64,000 nucleotides of DNA from Arachis hypogaea (lineage: Eukaryota > Streptophyta > Magnoliopsida > Fabales > Fabaceae): contig NC_092044.1 of assembly GCF_003086295.3 (NCBI RefSeq), positions 5,048,843-5,112,842 of the forward strand, given 5' to 3'. Below are positions 60,884-64,000 of the stretch, in pieces. The translations under genes were made by a program, and so were the position numbers. The notes beneath the pieces are model-generated. The model was not told where the DNA came from and searched no databases. It saw only the letters and a program-made list of their open reading frames with translations. Position 1 is the first letter of the stretch, and each line of letters starts with the position of its first letter.

Positions 60884-62800
60884 ATGGACCCAGAAATCAT
60901 CAACAACCTACTACCTTCTAGTTTCATTCCTCAAGCATCTTTTACATCTACGACAATAATTGCAAAACCACTATCCATTCTTTTACCCAAAAAATTGAAC
61001 AATGACAATTTTTTCACTTGGCGTCACTCTGCAATTCTTACAATTTTAGGTCAAGAATTTGAAGATCACTTAGACAAAATGAAGATTCCAATTTGCTATG
61101 CCTCACCAGCAAATGCACAAGCTCAAAAAGAATCAAAAGCATATAGAGAATGGAGACTTGATGAGTACAATGATGCTTCATGGTTATTTTCATCCATGGA
61201 GTTCTTGATTGTTACTTTGCTCATGAATTTTGGAGCCGCCTTCATACACATTTTGCATCCCAAACCAAGGTTCGCATTAGACAACTCCAATTGCAATTGA
61301 AGTCAATAAAAAAGGTGGGATCAATATCAGATTATCTTCTTGAAATAAAAAAAGTGGTTGATTCTCTTGCTACTGTTGGAGCTCCTTTAATTGAGGCAGA
61401 ATACACCAATATCATTCTAGATGGTTTAAATGAAGATTATCAATCTTTTCTCACCTATGTTACAGCAAAACATCTACCCTACTCCATTCCTGATCTTGAA
61501 GCTCTCTTGATGGCTCAAGAAGACATTGTCAAGAGATTCAAAAAACCGGATTCCTTTATGGTGTAGGTAAATTTTACTCAGTCACAACCTGTTAATCAAA
61601 ATAATTCTGATCCTAGCTTTGAAAGACACACAACAAACATGCTTAGTAGAGGAACTTATGGTAGAAGAGGTCGTGGAGAAAGATCGCAGCGTGGAGGCAG
61701 GGGTGCATGGAACAATCCTAATCGTCCACAATGCCAAATTTGTGGCAAGCTGGGACATGTTGTCAGTTACTGTTATTTTCGATTTGATCAACAATTCCAG
61801 CATGCCCAACAAAATTCAGGTTCATCATTCATGCACAATGCCTACCTCCACCTCCCTCCTTTCATAACCACAGAGCATTGCTAGTTACACCAACTACTAT
61901 GGCTGACCTTTCATGGTATGCTGATTCTGGAGCTTCTCATTACTGTATTCCAGATCAGTCTAACTTACAGCAATCACAAGAATACCATGGTCAAGATTAG
62001 GTGTATATAGATAATGGTTCAGGTATGAAGATTCAGCATGTTGGAAAATTTTTTTTACATCATAAACCAACTGAAAAGAGATACTATCTTTATGATTTAT
62101 TACATGCCCCTTCAATTGCTCATAATCTTGTTAGCGTATCAAAATTTACAAGAGATAATCAAGTTTATTTCTCTTTTTGGCCTGATGTGTGTTTTGTGAA
62201 ATCTCAGGCTACCAAGGAGGTGCTTCTCCAAGGAACAGCAGCTAATGGCATATATAGATTTTAAAAAGTTTATATTCCAAAAATAAAAACAGATTGTAGT
62301 CAGTTTAATTCTCATGTTCTTATAGCTAAGACTTTATCTCTAGATATGTATCACAAGAGATTTGGTCACCCAACAATACAAATTGTAAAATTCATTGTAG
62401 CAAGTTGTTCACTACCTATTAATAATAATGAATTTGATACTGTTATGTGTGATTCATGTTGTTTGGCTAAATCTCACAGACTTTCTTACTCTCTATTTAC
62501 TACTATATATGATTCTCCCTTATCTTTAGTTGTGTCTGATATTTGGGGACCAGCTCCAATTACTGCTCACACAGGTGTTAGATATTATGCATCTTTTATT
62601 AACACTTACTCAAGGTACACTACTATATATTTTTTAACCAATAAATCACAAGTTTTCAGTGTGTTTAAACTATATAAAGCTCAAATGAAAAAGTAACTTG
62701 GACATTCTATAAAAGCTCTACAAACTGATAATGTTAGAGAGTATTTGTCTAAGACTTTTACAGATTTTTTTAGCCCAAGAAGGTATTATACATAGGCTTA
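60884..62800 (+). pseudogene. Copia gag-pol, truncated and frameshifted
   Basis: Starts MDPEIINNLLPSS at 60884. Gag continues with a frame change near 61190 (HEFWSRLHTHFASQTKVRIR) to 61566. Next comes an Arg/Gly-rich stretch and the zinc knuckle CQICGKLGHVVSYC at 61733-61775. The protease motif WYADSGASHYCIP is at about 61915. The GAG-pre-integrase H-H-C-C region follows (YHKRFGHP, CDSCCLAKSH). Then the integrase core with VVSDIWGP (first Asp) and, past a TAA at 62694, LQTDNVREY (second Asp). The sequence stops at about 62800, so the integrase Glu, RT and RNase H are all missing. Known role: copy-and-paste transposition through a virus-like particle; this copy is defective. Confidence 0.9.
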
Positions 62801-62803
62801 CTT

Positions 62804-62815
62804 GCTCTGATACCA
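62804..62815 (-). other. Second primer-binding site, minus strand
   Basis: GCTCTGATACCA on the plus strand is TGGTATCAGAGC on the minus strand. It directly adjoins the inverted LTR. Pol sequence to its left ends at this site. Confidence 0.9.
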
Positions 62816-63074
62816 TGTAAGAATAAGAAAGAAAAAGAATTTCTAAGCAGAAGAATGAAACTTATGCAGAAGGAATTAGAAAATGTTATTTTTCATTTCA
62901 TTGTTTGTACACTAGTAGGAATATATATATATACACAGAAGCTTTCACTACTAATCTAACTAACCCTACTCCTCATAACAGAATTATTTGAAAATATTAT
63001 TTGAATTAATTTGAGAATTGCTCAACTAATCTTATTAGATAGAATCTGTTTTTTTTTATAACAGATTCTTTACA
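62816..63074 (-). repeat. Copia LTR in inverted orientation
   Basis: On the minus strand it runs from TGTAAAGAAT (63074) to ATTCTTACA (62816), 259 bp. It is highly similar to the left LTR but lacks the 2-kb insertion. The flanking 20 bp (TTCTTTATATATATGTTAAT) is also the reverse complement of the left flank, so the inverted similarity extends beyond the LTR. Confidence 0.88.
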
Positions 63075-63230
63075 TTCTTTATATATATGTTAATAAACCT
63101 CAAACTTTAGAAACCAAAACAGTATTTTACCCTATTTTTATTATAACTCGAGGAGAAATTAAAGAAAATTTTTTTATGCAACCAATTTAGAGTGTAATCA
63201 ATTATATTTAGTAACAAAAAAAAGTTATCT

Positions 63231-63348
63231 TAACTCAAGATTAACCCTAATTTTATTTTCACAAATCACCCACAAAATCTTTTTCCTAAGATAACTCAAG
63301 ATTAATCCTAATTATACTTTCACAAATCAACCACAAAATCTTTTTCCT
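63231..63348. repeat. 61-bp tandem duplication
   Basis: TAACTCAAGATTAA(C/T)CCTAAT at 63231 and 63292, each followed by TTTCACAAATCA-CCACAAAATC and TTTTTCCT. Two copies, a few mismatches. Confidence 0.75.
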
Positions 63349-64000
63349 TCTCTCACTAATCACACCCCACCTTCCCTTACTCAAAAGCCATCCATGTCGC
63401 CCACCACTGTCCCTCGCTCAGAATTATCCGTGCCACCTACCACCGTTTGTCAATTCTCTTTTTTTTTAATGTTCTCTTTAGTGTGAACATAAATTCAAAT
63501 TATCATGAGAAAACATCTAAATTAAATGAAAAAAAATTAAAATCTAAAAATATATATAAAACTAAATGAAAAGAAATATCTAAAATCATTTTTAAAAAAT
63601 TTTCAAAACCTAATAAAAAGAAACATTCGAAACGTAATAACAAGAAACATCTAAAACCTCTAACAAAAAAAATATGTAAAATTATTTATAATCTAAAACC
63701 TAACAAAACAAAGACATCTAAAATTATTGAAAAAATAACTTCCAAAAACTAAAAAAAATATAAAATTATTCAAAAATATTCAAAAACCTAAAAAAAAAAC
63801 ACCAAAACTTAGAAGAACAAAACATTCAAAACTAATAAAAAGAATCATAAAAAATCTAAGATAAGAATAAGAAGAAGAAAAAGATGATTTGGCATAAAGA
63901 GTGGTGGAGACGTTGAAAGATTAGACGGCATCGCGGTGAGAGAATTTGGAGGGGAGGTGGTGGCGATGACAAGATGAGTTGAAAGAGGGAGACACTGCAT
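63349..64000. other. A-rich degenerate array and GC-richer window edge
   Basis: 63500-63850 is an A-rich, loosely periodic array of AAACATCTAAAACCTAA-like words. The last 100 bases are GC-richer (GGTGGTGGCGATGACAAGATG) and may be the edge of another element that continues outside the window. No gene recognised. Confidence 0.4.

Overview
The window is AT-rich plant nuclear DNA, very probably from a legume and most likely a peanut relative (Arachis). The evidence is a dense, nested transposable-element landscape, a plant F-box/LRR/FBD gene family, a plant-only Dof transcription factor, an Au-type SINE, and a ~3 kb LTR whose body carries ACGCGTACGCGT-like words that I associate with peanut retroelements. 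The genus is inferred; nothing in the window proves it.

Layout. 1-840: downstream and 5'-leader relics of a F-box gene array, split by a small MITE. 840-1955: truncated CCGGTT-rich hAT-like element with a GC-rich exon-like block. 2668-3915: an intact single-exon gene of unknown function. 6240-7540: repeat resembling LTR-retrotransposon sequence. 7840-12110: a F-box relic split by a CACTA-type element with Transposase_24 remains. 13394-14830: full hAT-like element with an 8-bp target duplication. 15190-16490: LINE-like fragment cut by another hAT-like element. 16985-25157: a third CCGGTT element that contains a complete 5.85-kb Mutator-like element (MULE), a 589-bp hAT-like element and a 118-bp flank duplication. 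25260-27960: the best-preserved F-box/LRR/FBD gene (three coding exons), broken by one TAA codon. 29850-30361: small hAT-like element. 30471-33475: solo LTR. 35391-39511: deleted LINE on the minus strand with a TAA-repeat tail, inserted in the leader of the next F-box pseudogene (39691-41532). 41613-41762: SINE with a perfect 25-bp target duplication. 42777-43331: a fourth, internally deleted F-box pseudogene. 46704-47399: intact Dof gene on the minus strand. 48-55 kb: AT-rich intergenic DNA with a perfect 3 x 54-bp minisatellite. 55444-56706: long foldback element with a perfect 9-bp target duplication. 57311-58554: terminal-inverted-repeat element with a nested Tourist-like MITE. 58575-63074: copia element whose two LTRs are in inverted orientation; the left LTR is split by a fourth CCGGTT element.

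Only two protein genes look intact: the unknown gene at 2668-3915 and the Dof gene. The F-box copies share a 5'-UTR intron, exon order and 3' flank, so they form a tandem array in different stages of decay. Paralogous copies provide empty sites that date several insertions relative to each other.

The most interesting objects are: (1) the MULE with two convergent genes, a MURA-like transposase and a GRF zinc-finger/membrane protein; (2) the 118-bp flank duplication that places the MULE target site three times; (3) the ~600-bp-arm foldback element; (4) the inverted-LTR copia element.
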